Of a stretch of 64,000 nt of DNA, positions 16,871-25,446 are shown one piece after another. The translations under genes were made by a program, and so were the position numbers. The stretch is taken from contig CAWFFJ010000034.1 in the NCBI GenBank assembly GCA_963814875.1, positions 6,804 to 70,803 of the forward strand. The letters run 5' to 3'. Below the pieces are notes generated by a model, which worked only from the letters and a program-made list of their open reading frames with translations, did not search any database and was not told the DNA's origin. The DNA comes from CAVSIS01 sp963814875. GTDB taxonomy: Bacteria; Acidobacteriota; Thermoanaerobaculia; Thermoanaerobaculales; Sulfomarinibacteraceae. Each line of letters opens with the position of its first letter. Position 1 is the first letter of the stretch.

Positions 16871-18522
16871 GCGTCGCGCCCGGCAACGTCGCCGCCTTTC
16901 TGCCACGGCGCGCGGCGGAGCGGCCGTGGGCGCCCGCGATCGTCGCCCCGTCCGGCCGGGACCGGCACGGGCGGCCGCGCAGCGTTCATCTGACGTACAG
17001 CGAGCTCGATGCACTGACCGACCGGGTCGCGCGCGGTCTTGGGCGCCACGGCGTCGGCCGCGGCACCCGGACGGTGGTCATGGTGCCGCCGGGCCTCGAG
17101 CTCTTCATGCTGGTTTTCGGTCTGTTCAAGGCCGGGGCGGTGCCGGTGGTCGTCGACCCCGGCCTCGGCCTCGGGAACCTCAAGCGGTGCCTCGACGAGG
17201 CCGAACCCGAGGCGTTCATCGGCGTGCCACGGGCCCACGCGGCGCGCGTACTGCTCGGCTGGGCGCGGCGCTCACTGCGACGCACGGTGACGGTCGGCCG
17301 CCGCGGTCCGTGGGCCGATACCACTCTCGAGCGGGTGCTCGCCGACGGCGGCGGCGACGGTGCGATGGCGGCGGTCGGCCCCGACGAGGTCGCGGCGGTG
17401 GTCTTTACCTCCGGATCGACGGGACCGCCTAAGGGGGTCGTCTACCGGCACGGCAACTTCCTCGCCCAGGTCGAGATGGTGGGCCGCGTCGTGGACGTGC
17501 GGCCGGGCGACGTCGACCTGCCGACCTTCCCGCTGTTCGCGCTCTTCGACCCCGCGCTCGGCATGACCACGGTGGTCCCGGAGATGGACCCGACCCGGCC
17601 CGCCGTGGTCGACCCCCGGCGCATCGTCGAGGCGGTCGAGGGCTGGGGTGCGACGGTGATGTTCGGCTCGCCCGCGCTGCTCGACACGGTGGGCCGGTGG
17701 GCTTCGCCGCGCGGCGTCCGGCTGCCGTCCCTGCGGCGGGTGACAACGGCGGGCGCCCCGATCGCGCCCCGCATCGTCGAGCGCTTTGCGACCCTGCTCG
17801 GAGCCGATGCCAGGATCCTGACCCCGTACGGCGCTACCGAGTCGCTTCCGGTGGCCTCGATCGCGCACGACGCGATCCTGGCCGAGACGCGCTTTGCCAC
17901 CGACGCCGGCCGCGGGACCTGTGTCGGACGGCCGGTCGACGGCGCCGAGGTGACGATCGTGCGCATCACGGACGAGCCGATTGCGAGCTGGCGCGAGGCC
18001 GAGCCGCTGCCGGTGGGCGAAATCGGGGAGATCGTGGTCCGCGGGCCGGCGGTCACCAGAGAGTACCTGAACCGGCCCGAAGCGACCGCGGCAGCGAAGG
18101 TCCCGCTCCCGGACGGCGGCGTCGCCCATCGCATGGGCGATGTCGGCTACCTCGACGAGGCTGGCCGGCTGTGGTTCTGCGGGCGCAAGGCCCAGCGCGT
18201 CGTGACCCCGGCCGGGACCCTCTTCACGGTGCCCTGCGAGGGCGTATTCAACGCCCACCCCGCGGTCTTCCGCTCGGCCCTGGTCGGGGTCGACCGTGGC
18301 CGCGGTGTCGAGCCCGTGATCGTGGTCGAGCTCGACCCGGCGACGGACCGGATCGACCCGAAGCGCCTGGTAGACGAGCTGCTGGCGCGCGCCGCGGAGC
18401 ACGAACCGACGCACGCGATCCGGACCCTTCTGGTCCATCCACGCTTCCCGGTCGACGTGCGCCACAACGCGAAGATCGGGCGCGAGAAGCTCGCACGGTG
18501 GGCATCGGAGCGGTTGCGGTGA
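16867..18522 (+). CDS. oleC: OleC, beta-lactone synthetase (AMP-binding superfamily)
   Basis: A 551-aa member of the ANL (acyl-CoA synthetase) superfamily that uses ATP to cyclise the 2-alkyl-3-hydroxyacid from OleD into a beta-lactone. The phosphate-binding loop FTSGSTGPPKG is at about residue 182, with TPYGATES and a GDVGYLDEAGRLWFCGR-type hinge further on and a C-terminal VRHNAKIGREKL catalytic-Lys region. The GTG start at 16867 overlaps the oleB stop (GTGA). Its own stop overlaps the oleD start the same way, so oleBCD are tightly coupled, consistent with the known OleBCD multienzyme assembly. Confidence 0.92.
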   Translation: MSVAPGNVAAFLPRRAAERPWAPAIVAPSGRDRHGRPRSVHLTYSELDALTDRVARGLGRHGVGRGTRTVVMVPPGLELFMLVFGLFKAGAVPVVVDPGLGLGNLKRCLDEAEPEAFIGVPRAHAARVLLGWARRSLRRTVTVGRRGPWADTTLERVLADGGGDGAMAAVGPDEVAAVVFTSGSTGPPKGVVYRHGNFLAQVEMVGRVVDVRPGDVDLPTFPLFALFDPALGMTTVVPEMDPTRPAVVDPRRIVEAVEGWGATVMFGSPALLDTVGRWASPRGVRLPSLRRVTTAGAPIAPRIVERFATLLGADARILTPYGATESLPVASIAHDAILAETRFATDAGRGTCVGRPVDGAEVTIVRITDEPIASWREAEPLPVGEIGEIVVRGPAVTREYLNRPEATAAAKVPLPDGGVAHRMGDVGYLDEAGRLWFCGRKAQRVVTPAGTLFTVPCEGVFNAHPAVFRSALVGVDRGRGVEPVIVVELDPATDRIDPKRLVDELLARAAEHEPTHAIRTLLVHPRFPVDVRHNAKIGREKLARWASERLR

Positions 18523-19505
18523 CGGTGCTGGTCACCGGCGGTGGCGGCTTCCTCGGCGGCGCGATCGTGCGCGCGCTGGTCGAACAAGACGTTCGGGTAC
18601 GGTCCTTCCAACGATCGGCGGCGCCGGAGCTCGGCCCCCTCGGGGTCGAGGTCGTGCGCGGCGACCTCGCCGACCCCGCGGCGGTCGGTGCTGCGGTGGA
18701 GGGCTGCGACAGCGTGTTCCACGTCGCGGCCAAGGCCGGGGTGTGGGGACCGCGACGCGAGTACGAGCGCGCCAACGTGCTCGGCACCCGAAACCTGGTC
18801 GACGCCTGCCGCCGCTGTGGGGTCGGCCGCCTGGTCTACACCTCGACGCCGAGCGTGGTCCACGCCGGCGGCGACATCGCCGGCGGCGACGAGTCGCTGC
18901 CCTACCCGGAGCGCTTCCACGCCCACTACCCGCGCACCAAGGCCGAGGCCGAGCGCATGGTCCTGGCCGCCAACGGTCCCGACCTGGCAACCGTGGCGCT
19001 GCGGCCGCACCTGATCTGGGGCCCGCGCGACACCCACCTGGTGCCGCAGATCGTGGAGCGACAGCGCTCCGGGCGACTGCGGCTGGTCGGGGGCGGCAGC
19101 GCCCTGGTTGACTCGACCTACATCGACAACGCCGCTGACGCCCACCTCGCCGCGTGGCAACGGCTGGCGCCGGACGCGCCCTGCGCCGGGCGCGCCTACT
19201 TCGTCTCCAACGGCGATCCCCGACCGGTGCGGGAGCTGCTCGACGGGATTCTCGCCGCAGCCGGGGAACCTCCGGTGAAGGCGGGCCTGTCGCCGCGCAT
19301 CGCCTGGCTCGCCGGGGCGGTTATGGAGGTCGCCTGGACCGTGCTACCGCTGCCGGGCGAGCCGGCGATGACCCGCTTTCTCGCCCGCCAGCTCGCCACC
19401 GCCCACTGGTTCGACCTCACCGCGGCGCGCCGCGACCTCGGCTGGTCACCCCGCATCGGCTTTGACGAGGGCTTCGCCCGCCTCGCCGAGTGGTTCCGGA
19501 CCTGA
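18519..19505 (+). CDS. oleD: OleD, 2-alkyl-3-ketoacid reductase
   Basis: An NAD(P)H-dependent extended SDR of 328 aa that reduces the OleA product to the 2-alkyl-3-hydroxyacid. It has TGGGGFLGG at the N-terminus (Rossmann glycine motif), YTSTPSVVHAGG and the active-site YxxxK in HYPRTKAEAE. It resembles 3-beta-hydroxysteroid dehydrogenase/isomerase proteins, which is how it might be misannotated out of context. The GTG start overlaps the oleC stop. A further hydrolase gene begins at or just before its stop codon, extending the operon beyond the canonical four genes. Confidence 0.92.
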   Translation: MTVLVTGGGGFLGGAIVRALVEQDVRVRSFQRSAAPELGPLGVEVVRGDLADPAAVGAAVEGCDSVFHVAAKAGVWGPRREYERANVLGTRNLVDACRRCGVGRLVYTSTPSVVHAGGDIAGGDESLPYPERFHAHYPRTKAEAERMVLAANGPDLATVALRPHLIWGPRDTHLVPQIVERQRSGRLRLVGGGSALVDSTYIDNAADAHLAAWQRLAPDAPCAGRAYFVSNGDPRPVRELLDGILAAAGEPPVKAGLSPRIAWLAGAVMEVAWTVLPLPGEPAMTRFLARQLATAHWFDLTAARRDLGWSPRIGFDEGFARLAEWFRT

Positions 19506-19513
19506 GCCGGCTG

Positions 19514-20503
19514 ATGAGGCGACTCCACCGCATGCTCGATCGCGCCTGGAGCCGAGTGGCCATGCAACGGTTGTTCTTCGCCGACGGGGTTGGCGATCCC
19601 GAGCTGCTCGCGTGGGCGATGGAGCCGCCCGATACGCCGCCTGCCGTGATCGAGCCCAGTCGATGGGAGCGGGACGGGCGCGACCCGCGCCTCACCAGTG
19701 CTTCCTTTTCCAGTCCGGTGGCCGGGCGGCTGCCGGTTGAGAGTCGCACTGCTCGGATCGAGCTGCTCCTGCCTGACGGCGAGCCGGGCACGTCGCCGGT
19801 CGTCGTTCATCTCGCCGCGACCGGCGATCACGACTTCAGTCGCCGTCGGCGGTTGCTTGTGGAGCCGCTGCTCGGCGACGGTATCGGCGCGGTGCTGCTC
19901 GAGAACCCGTTCTACGGTCGGCGTCGGCCGAGCGGCCAGCACGGGGCCTCGGTGCGCTCGGTCGCGGAGCTCGGGTTGATGGCGCGGGCGACCATCGAAG
20001 AGGCCCGGTCTCTACTCGCGTGGTTGCGGCGGCGCGGCCACCGGCGGCTCGGCGTGTCCGGAATCAGCATGGGCGGGCAGATGGCGGCGATGGCGGCGGC
20101 CTCAGTACCGTTTCCGGTGGCGACTGTGCCGTGCATCGCGTCGCGCTGGCCGGCGTCGGTGTTTACCGAAGGCGAGTTGTCCCGGTTGGTCGACTGGGCC
20201 GCGCTCGAGCGTGATTGGGGAGCTCAGGCGCCGGCCCGCCTGCGGACCGAGCTCGAGCGTGGCGACGTCCTCCGCCTGCCGCCTCCGGAATGCCCCGGTG
20301 CGGCGGTTCTGGTGGCGGCGGAGGCCGATGCGTACGTCCCGGCGGCCGATCCACGAGCGATCCACCGCCACTGGCCGGGCTCCGAGCTGCGTTGGCTGGC
20401 GACCGGGCACGTCGGCGCCGTGGTCCTGGAGAGCCGCCACATGGTCGAGGCGGTACGCGATGCCGTGGCGCGGCTCGACGGTTGCCGCGCTTCGGCGTCG
20501 TGA
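19514..20503 (+). CDS. ABHD18-like alpha/beta hydrolase, appended to the ole operon
   Basis: A 329-aa alpha/beta-hydrolase. The nucleophile elbow is GISMGGQMAAM. The segment LLENPFYGRRRPSGQ and a C-terminal TGHVGAVV (His) region resemble the ABHD18 (DUF2048) family, which has no settled bacterial function. It starts eight bases after oleD (ATG 19514); an in-frame GTG at 19490 would overlap oleD, so it is almost certainly in the same transcript. No transmembrane segment or signal peptide is obvious. A role with olefin precursors or products, for example thioester or lactone hydrolysis, is inference from position only. Confidence 0.75.
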   Translation: MRRLHRMLDRAWSRVAMQRLFFADGVGDPELLAWAMEPPDTPPAVIEPSRWERDGRDPRLTSASFSSPVAGRLPVESRTARIELLLPDGEPGTSPVVVHLAATGDHDFSRRRRLLVEPLLGDGIGAVLLENPFYGRRRPSGQHGASVRSVAELGLMARATIEEARSLLAWLRRRGHRRLGVSGISMGGQMAAMAAASVPFPVATVPCIASRWPASVFTEGELSRLVDWAALERDWGAQAPARLRTELERGDVLRLPPPECPGAAVLVAAEADAYVPAADPRAIHRHWPGSELRWLATGHVGAVVLESRHMVEAVRDAVARLDGCRASAS

Positions 20504-20737
20504 CCTCGGCCTGAAACGCGATCGGTACAACCCGACAGTGGGTCTGGCTGAGATCCTATGGCTCCAGGCAGCGTCCGCGTTGCAGCCGGCGGGCGAGTTG
20601 CGGTGGTATCCTGTCCGGTGCATGGCAAGCTCTGCCACGTATCCACACACGGTGCTTGCGAGCCACGGAACGGGCCCGGTGGGTTCGGATCGCGGGCGGC
20701 CGGCACCCTTGCATCGTTCACCGAAAGGAGAGGTCGA

Positions 20738-21748
20738 ATGCTGAAGAAAATCGGAGTCATCGGTGGTGGCTATATCGGCGGCGTGCTGGTCCAGGAGATC
20801 GCCAAGCGGCGGCTCGCGCGCGAGATCGGAGTGACCGACCCTGCGCCGATGCCGAACCCCAACGATCCACCGGAGCGCCAGGCCGTCGTGGCAAAACAGT
20901 CGGTTTCGATCGGCAAGGGCCTCGACATCGCCGAGGGCCTGCCGACCATTCGCACCGACGTCAAGATCGTCGGCTCCAAGGACTACTCCGCCCTGGCCGG
21001 CGCCGAGCTCGTGATCAACACCGCCGGCGTTCCGCGCAAGGCGCGGCCCGACGGCACGTTCCCGAGCCGCGAGGAGCTGCTGACGATCAACCTCAAGGTC
21101 ACCAACCAGGTCGCCGAGGGGATCCGGGCCAACTGCCCGAACGCGACCATCATCTCGATCGCCAACCCGCTCGACGCGATCGTCTACACCCTCAACAAGC
21201 GGCTCAACCCGCCCAAGAACAAGCTCATGGGCATGGCCGGTGTGCTCGACTCCGGGCGCTACTGCTACTTCGTTTCCGAGGCGGCGAACGTGTCGGTTGA
21301 GAATGTGAGCGCCATGGTGATGGGCGGCCACGGCGACGACATGGTCCCGGTGCGCAGCTCGTGCCTGATCGCCGGCATCCCGGTGACCAAGTTCCTCGAC
21401 GAAGCTACCCTGGCGGCGATCGAGGCCCGCACCCGCAAGGCGGGCGGCGAGGTCGTCGGGCTGCTCGGCTTCGGCTCGGCGTTCGTGTCTCCGGCATGGG
21501 CGGCGCTCGAGATGGCCGAGGCGGTGATCTTCGACAAGCGCAAGATCATCCCGGTGTGCGCCAAGCTCGAGGGTGAGTACGGCATCACCGGCCTGTTCGT
21601 GGGCGTGCCCGCGATCATCGGCAAGAACGGCGTCGAGAAGGTGATCGAGCTTGACCTCACCGACGAGGAGAAGGCGGCGCTGGCGAAGTCGGTCGCCGGC
21701 GTGCGCAAGACCTGCGGCGAGGCCGACGTGATGCTCGCCAACTTGTAG
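20738..21748 (+). CDS. mdh: Malate dehydrogenase (LDH/MDH superfamily)
   Basis: A 336-aa NAD-dependent dehydrogenase of the LDH-like malate dehydrogenase family, acting in the TCA cycle. It carries the Rossmann loop GVIGGGYIGG, substrate-binding Arg in GVPRKARPD, NPLDAIVYTL, AGVLDSGRY and the catalytic His in GGHGDDMVP. These are MDH rather than LDH features. Between the second strand and the usual GKGLDI helix there is an extra Pro/Asn-rich stretch (PAPMPNPNDPPERQ), not typical of the family. ATG 20738 has AAAGGAG seven bases upstream. It is monocistronic, with a strong hairpin after its stop. Confidence 0.9.
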   Translation: MLKKIGVIGGGYIGGVLVQEIAKRRLAREIGVTDPAPMPNPNDPPERQAVVAKQSVSIGKGLDIAEGLPTIRTDVKIVGSKDYSALAGAELVINTAGVPRKARPDGTFPSREELLTINLKVTNQVAEGIRANCPNATIISIANPLDAIVYTLNKRLNPPKNKLMGMAGVLDSGRYCYFVSEAANVSVENVSAMVMGGHGDDMVPVRSSCLIAGIPVTKFLDEATLAAIEARTRKAGGEVVGLLGFGSAFVSPAWAALEMAEAVIFDKRKIIPVCAKLEGEYGITGLFVGVPAIIGKNGVEKVIELDLTDEEKAALAKSVAGVRKTCGEADVMLANL

Positions 21749-21768
21749 AAGATACCGCCCAACCCCTC

Positions 21769-21796
21769 GACGGCCCCACCTCCAGGTGGGGCCGTC
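21769..21796 (+). terminator. Hairpin terminator after mdh
   Basis: GACGGCCCCACCT pairs perfectly with AGGTGGGGCCGTC (13 bp, tiny loop), 20 bp after the mdh stop. No T-run follows. Confidence 0.7.
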
Positions 21797-21807
21797 GTCG
21801 TCTCCTG

Positions 21808-22007
21808 TGAACGCAGGAACGCAAAGGACGAACAGCAGGCGCGAACGAGCACCCTGCTTTCCAAGGGAGGCGATGGTCGGTCAGGGACCAGAGCGTCGAT
21901 GGGTGCTGTGCTCCTGCGGCAGGATGGGAGAGCAGAGGGTTGCTCAGCCCCTGAACCCGGTCAATGCAACCCTTCTTCGCGTTCTCCGCGCGTTCGCGGT
22001 TCTCTGG
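21808..22007. repeat. Gene-end repeat element D (GAACGC words)
   Basis: The convergent gap between mdh and the S9 peptidase gene holds a left arm of GAACGC/GGAACGCAAAGG words (21808-21849). The right arm (21966-22007), read on the other strand, has GAACGCGCGGAGAACGCG. The inverted similarity is imperfect. The right arm ends just before the peptidase stop codon. Confidence 0.55.
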
Positions 22008-22012
22008 CTCCC

Positions 22013-23086
22013 TTACGGCGCCGCGATGCCGTCGGGCTGGACGCCGAGCTTCACGTCGGGCCGGGGAGGCTTCAGGTACTTGGCGAGGAATGCGTAGACC
22101 TCACGACGCTGCGCCCACGCCTCCGGGATGTCGAGGCGGTCGTGGCTGTGCCCGCCCGGGGTGTCGTAGACCTTGTACTCGAAGTCCTTGCCCGCCGCCT
22201 TGAGCGCCTGGATCAGGTGCTCGACCTCGATGTAGTTGACGTCCTCGTCGTGGAGGTTGGTGTGGATCAGCAGCGGGCGAGTCAGCTTGTCGACGTTCCA
22301 CACCGGTGAGCGGCGCTTGTACTCAGCCAGGTTCTCGTTGGCGCTCTGGCCGATGTGGTACTCCGACTCGTAGAGGTCGCGGTAGCCCTGGGTCTGGTAG
22401 CCCATGCGCTGGACCAGGTCCGAGACCGGGACGCCGGCGAAGCCGCAGACGTAGCTGTCCGGGTGGTCGAAGAGGCTCATCAGGGTGATCAGGCCGCCGT
22501 GACTCCAGCCCAGGATGCCGACTCGCTTGGGGTCGACGCGGGGGTGGTTGGCGACCGCCCAGTCGCGCGCCGCCAAGCAGTCGTCGACCTCGCGGCCGCC
22601 GTAGTCGATGAGCTCGTAGAACCCCTCGCCGTAGCCGGTCGAGCCGCGGTACTCGGGTGCGATGACGATGTAGCCCTGGGCGATGAGCTCGCGCACGATG
22701 TGGGCGTGGTAGGTGGTGAAGTCCGCGTGGACCCCGCCGTGGGGCAGGACCAGCAGCGGCAGCTTGGCGGCGCCGAGGTCGGCCTTGGGCGTGAACACGT
22801 AGGCGTAGAACTTGACGTGGTTGCCGGCGCCGATCCCGGTCGAGTTGGGCTCCTTCAACCGGGGCGGGCCGTAGATCCGGACCTTGTCGACGTTCGCGAC
22901 GTCGCCCACCCGCTGGTACCAGAGCACGTCGTCGATCGCCTTGGCGAGCTCGTCGAGCCGGTGGTCCATGCCCTCCTGAGCGGCGCGGATCCGGCCGACC
23001 TGGTCGGTGAGCGACGGCTCGTCGGCCCACACCGTGCCGACGGTCAGGATCATCGCTACGGCCGTTAACGAGATCAGCTTTCGCAT
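22013..23086 (-). CDS. Secreted S9 (prolyl oligopeptidase-type) peptidase or esterase
   Basis: A 357-aa exported alpha/beta-hydrolase of the S9 family that probably cleaves small peptides or esters in the periplasm. A signal peptide is clear (LISLTAVAMILTVGTVWADE). The catalytic Ser is in GWSHGGLIT, the Asp in NLHDEDVNY and the His in PGGHSHDR. An oxyanion motif LPHGGVHADF and EYRGSTGYGEGF are typical of S9C-like enzymes. It lacks the large N-terminal propeller of full prolyl oligopeptidases, having only about 80 residues before the catalytic core. ATG 23086 follows GGGAGG. It is transcribed in the same direction as the upstream MFS gene. Confidence 0.85.
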   Translation of the reverse strand: MRKLISLTAVAMILTVGTVWADEPSLTDQVGRIRAAQEGMDHRLDELAKAIDDVLWYQRVGDVANVDKVRIYGPPRLKEPNSTGIGAGNHVKFYAYVFTPKADLGAAKLPLLVLPHGGVHADFTTYHAHIVRELIAQGYIVIAPEYRGSTGYGEGFYELIDYGGREVDDCLAARDWAVANHPRVDPKRVGILGWSHGGLITLMSLFDHPDSYVCGFAGVPVSDLVQRMGYQTQGYRDLYESEYHIGQSANENLAEYKRRSPVWNVDKLTRPLLIHTNLHDEDVNYIEVEHLIQALKAAGKDFEYKVYDTPGGHSHDRLDIPEAWAQRREVYAFLAKYLKPPRPDVKLGVQPDGIAAP

Positions 23087-23156
23087 CACAGCCTCCCTGC
23101 CGCGGGAACGCCCGCGCGGGCCAGAGTACACCCGCGAGGAGTCGGTCGTGCGGTGC

Positions 23157-24434
23157 TCACTCCGCGACATGCTCTCGGTCTCTACTCGGCGGAGAGATCG
23201 CTATCGCGGCCGCCCCGGCCATGGCAAGCGCCATCCCGGCTCCCGCGAGATAGACCGCGTCGTAGCCGCCGAGGGCGTAGATTCCGGTCATGGCGAGGGG
23301 GCCGACGGTCTGGCCGAGGCGCAGCACGGTTCCGTTCAGGGCCATGAACGCCGCCCGGCGGTCGTCCGGAGCGAGCGCAGCGAGCAGTGCCTGGACGACG
23401 GGGATCGTGGTGCCGAAGGCGATGCCGAGCAGGACCGCCGGGACCGCCAGGGCGAGTGGCGTGGGGGCGAAGGGGATCGCGGCGAGGCCGGCCGCGAAGG
23501 AGATGAACCCGCCACGGATGAGGGCCCGCTCACCGAAGCGCCGAGCGAGGCGTCCGAGCTGGGACGAGGTCAGACCGGTGAACACCGAGAGTGTGGTCAT
23601 CACCGAGCCGATGATCACCGGCGAGGCCGCGAAGCGATCAGCCATCATCAGCGGCAGGAAGGTGATGTAGGCGCCGTAGAGGAGGATGAAGATGCCGCAG
23701 CTGGCACCGTACAGCACCAGGACCGCAGGCCGCCGAACCTCCCGCCAGACGCCCCCGAGATAGGCGCCGAAGCGCTCCGACCGCCCCGTCGCTGGTTCTT
23801 CGAGGCGGACCGCGACCAGCAGGGCGACCGCCAGGGCGACGATCGGCAGCGCGAACGGCCATTGCCAGCCCGCCGTTGCGAGGGCGCCGCCGATCGTCGG
23901 GTAGGCGGCGGTGCCGACCGAGAGCACACTGGCGTTGTAGCCCATTGCCGCGGTCCGCTGGCGACCGGAGAAGAGGTCGCCGATCAGGGTGACGTTGAGC
24001 GAGCCCAGCGAGGCTGCGCCGACACCCTGGAGCAGGCGCAGGGCGAGCAACCCCTCGAGGGAGCGGGTCAGCGCGCAGGCTGAGCCCGCGAGTGCGAACA
24101 GAACCAGCGATGGGACGAGCACGCGCTTGCGGCCGAAACGGTCGGCGAGCACGCCGAGAAAAGGGGTCAGGATCACGCCCGGAAGCGTGAAGCAGGTGAC
24201 CACCAGCCCAACTCGTTCGACCGCGATCCCGAGCTCGTCGCGCATCAGCGGCAGGGCGGGCCCGATCGAGGCCACACCGAGAACCGCCATCAGAGTGACC
24301 GCGAACAGGACCCTCAACTGGGGGTCGCGGTAGCTCGCGATCCGGTCCGCCGGTGACGGGGGCACCGCGACAGCATAGCGCGCGCGTTCCGGGCGGCCGA
24401 AGCGCGGCTTGACATTCGATCTCAGGGGTTGCAT
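23157..24434 (-). CDS. MFS transporter (drug/metabolite exporter type)
   Basis: A 12-helix major facilitator superfamily permease of about 425 aa. The MFS signature between helices 2 and 3 is GVLADRFGRKRVL, and the drug-exporter-type motif C appears in the GGALATAGWQWPFALP region. The second half contains LGRLARRFGERALIRGG as the equivalent loop. The first 30 residues are basic and poorly conserved. ATG 24434 is chosen because an AAGAAG stretch precedes it, but later starts are possible. The substrate cannot be inferred. It lies 70 bp upstream of the S9 peptidase on the same strand and may be cotranscribed with it. Confidence 0.83.
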   Translation of the reverse strand: MQPLRSNVKPRFGRPERARYAVAVPPSPADRIASYRDPQLRVLFAVTLMAVLGVASIGPALPLMRDELGIAVERVGLVVTCFTLPGVILTPFLGVLADRFGRKRVLVPSLVLFALAGSACALTRSLEGLLALRLLQGVGAASLGSLNVTLIGDLFSGRQRTAAMGYNASVLSVGTAAYPTIGGALATAGWQWPFALPIVALAVALLVAVRLEEPATGRSERFGAYLGGVWREVRRPAVLVLYGASCGIFILLYGAYITFLPLMMADRFAASPVIIGSVMTTLSVFTGLTSSQLGRLARRFGERALIRGGFISFAAGLAAIPFAPTPLALAVPAVLLGIAFGTTIPVVQALLAALAPDDRRAAFMALNGTVLRLGQTVGPLAMTGIYALGGYDAVYLAGAGMALAMAGAAAIAISPPSRDREHVAE

Positions 24435-25446
24435 CTTCTTTGATGATAGAAAAAGTTGATAGTGCGGAGAGTCGCGCCTCGCGATTTGGGCGCCGACCTC
24501 GACGCCCGCCTTCTCCACCCGAGCCAGTCCCCCTGCGCACGCAACCCCGTGATCGGTTCCTCCTACGGCCTTGAGCTGCATCCGGACCTTCAGGCCTCCC
24601 TCGGGTGGTGGGTGCCCCTGTTCCGCAGCTGCTACCAGGCATCGACCTTCGTCGGGTGCCTGCCGGCCGTCGGAGGGTCGGGGGACCAGCGTCCGGAGCC
24701 GGAGCTGGCGGAGCGGGTGAGGAGCGGTGCCTCTGCGCCGCGCCCGGTGGCTGTCCGTTGCGGTGGCGGGTCTGTGGCGGGCCTATCTGCAGCTCGGCCG
24801 GTCGCAAATCCGCTGGCGCCGCGTTAGGGTCGAGCTCGCGGTTCTGATCGCCGTGCTCGCGCTCAAGGACGTCGAGAGTATCCGCCAGGGAGCCTTCACG
24901 CGCTAGAGCCAACACCCCATCCTGCGCGCCGTCCTCCTGCCCTTCGGCGGCGCTGGTGCGCTGTGGGCAATGGACCTGCTCTCCAAGGTTGGCCTTTGAG
25001 CCTGGATGGTCTGCGCCAGCGACGCGCTTGCGGACCACGGAGACCAGCCGCATCTGCGGCGCTTTCCGCGTGCTCGCTCGCTCAGACGTCGCTCGAGGCT
25101 ACGCCTCGCTCGCTCGCCCTGCGAGATCACCACGGCTCACGGCCTCTCTCGGTCCTCGCTTCGCCACCTGGCGAGACATGCAGGCTACCGGAAGAAGGGG
25201 GGGAGCCCAGGGCGAACAGCGTGCAGACGACGGGCGTCGGCAGGGCGAGAAAGCCAGCATCTGCCCACGACCCGCGGCCCTCGGTTCGCCGCGTGACGCA
25301 ACCTCCAGGCTGAAACACCGTCGGAACTTCGCGGGGGCGTGCGAGTCTCACGGGGCGAAAGGGCGGCTGGCCGGTCGCCCGGTGATGACAGCCTGACCAC
25401 AGACCGCCTCGGTTGAACGACCGCGGCTCAACGAGAGGAGCTTCCC
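24435..25446. other. About 1 kb without a confident gene
   Basis: Between the divergent MFS and VIT/VWA genes no reading frame shows a recognisable family. An A/T-rich patch (24435-24462) next to the MFS start probably holds its promoter. 24727-24999 has a short coding-like frame broken by TAG. From about 25060 there is a CGCTCGCT-rich stretch, followed by GC-rich sequence without visible structure. The last 60 bases hold the leader and ribosome site of the next gene. Confidence 0.5.
24727..24999 (+). pseudogene. Short coding-like frame interrupted by an amber codon
   Basis: From GTG 24727 one frame encodes 59 residues that look protein-like (RARWLSVAVAGLWRAYLQL, VELAVLIAVLALKDVESIR) up to TAG at 24904. 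The same frame then continues for 30 residues with a membrane-anchor-like sequence (HPILRAVLLPFGGAGALW) to TGA at 24997. Together they could be a roughly 90-residue membrane protein inactivated by one stop, or two unrelated pieces. No family is recognised, and the frame upstream of 24718 is closed. Confidence 0.25.
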
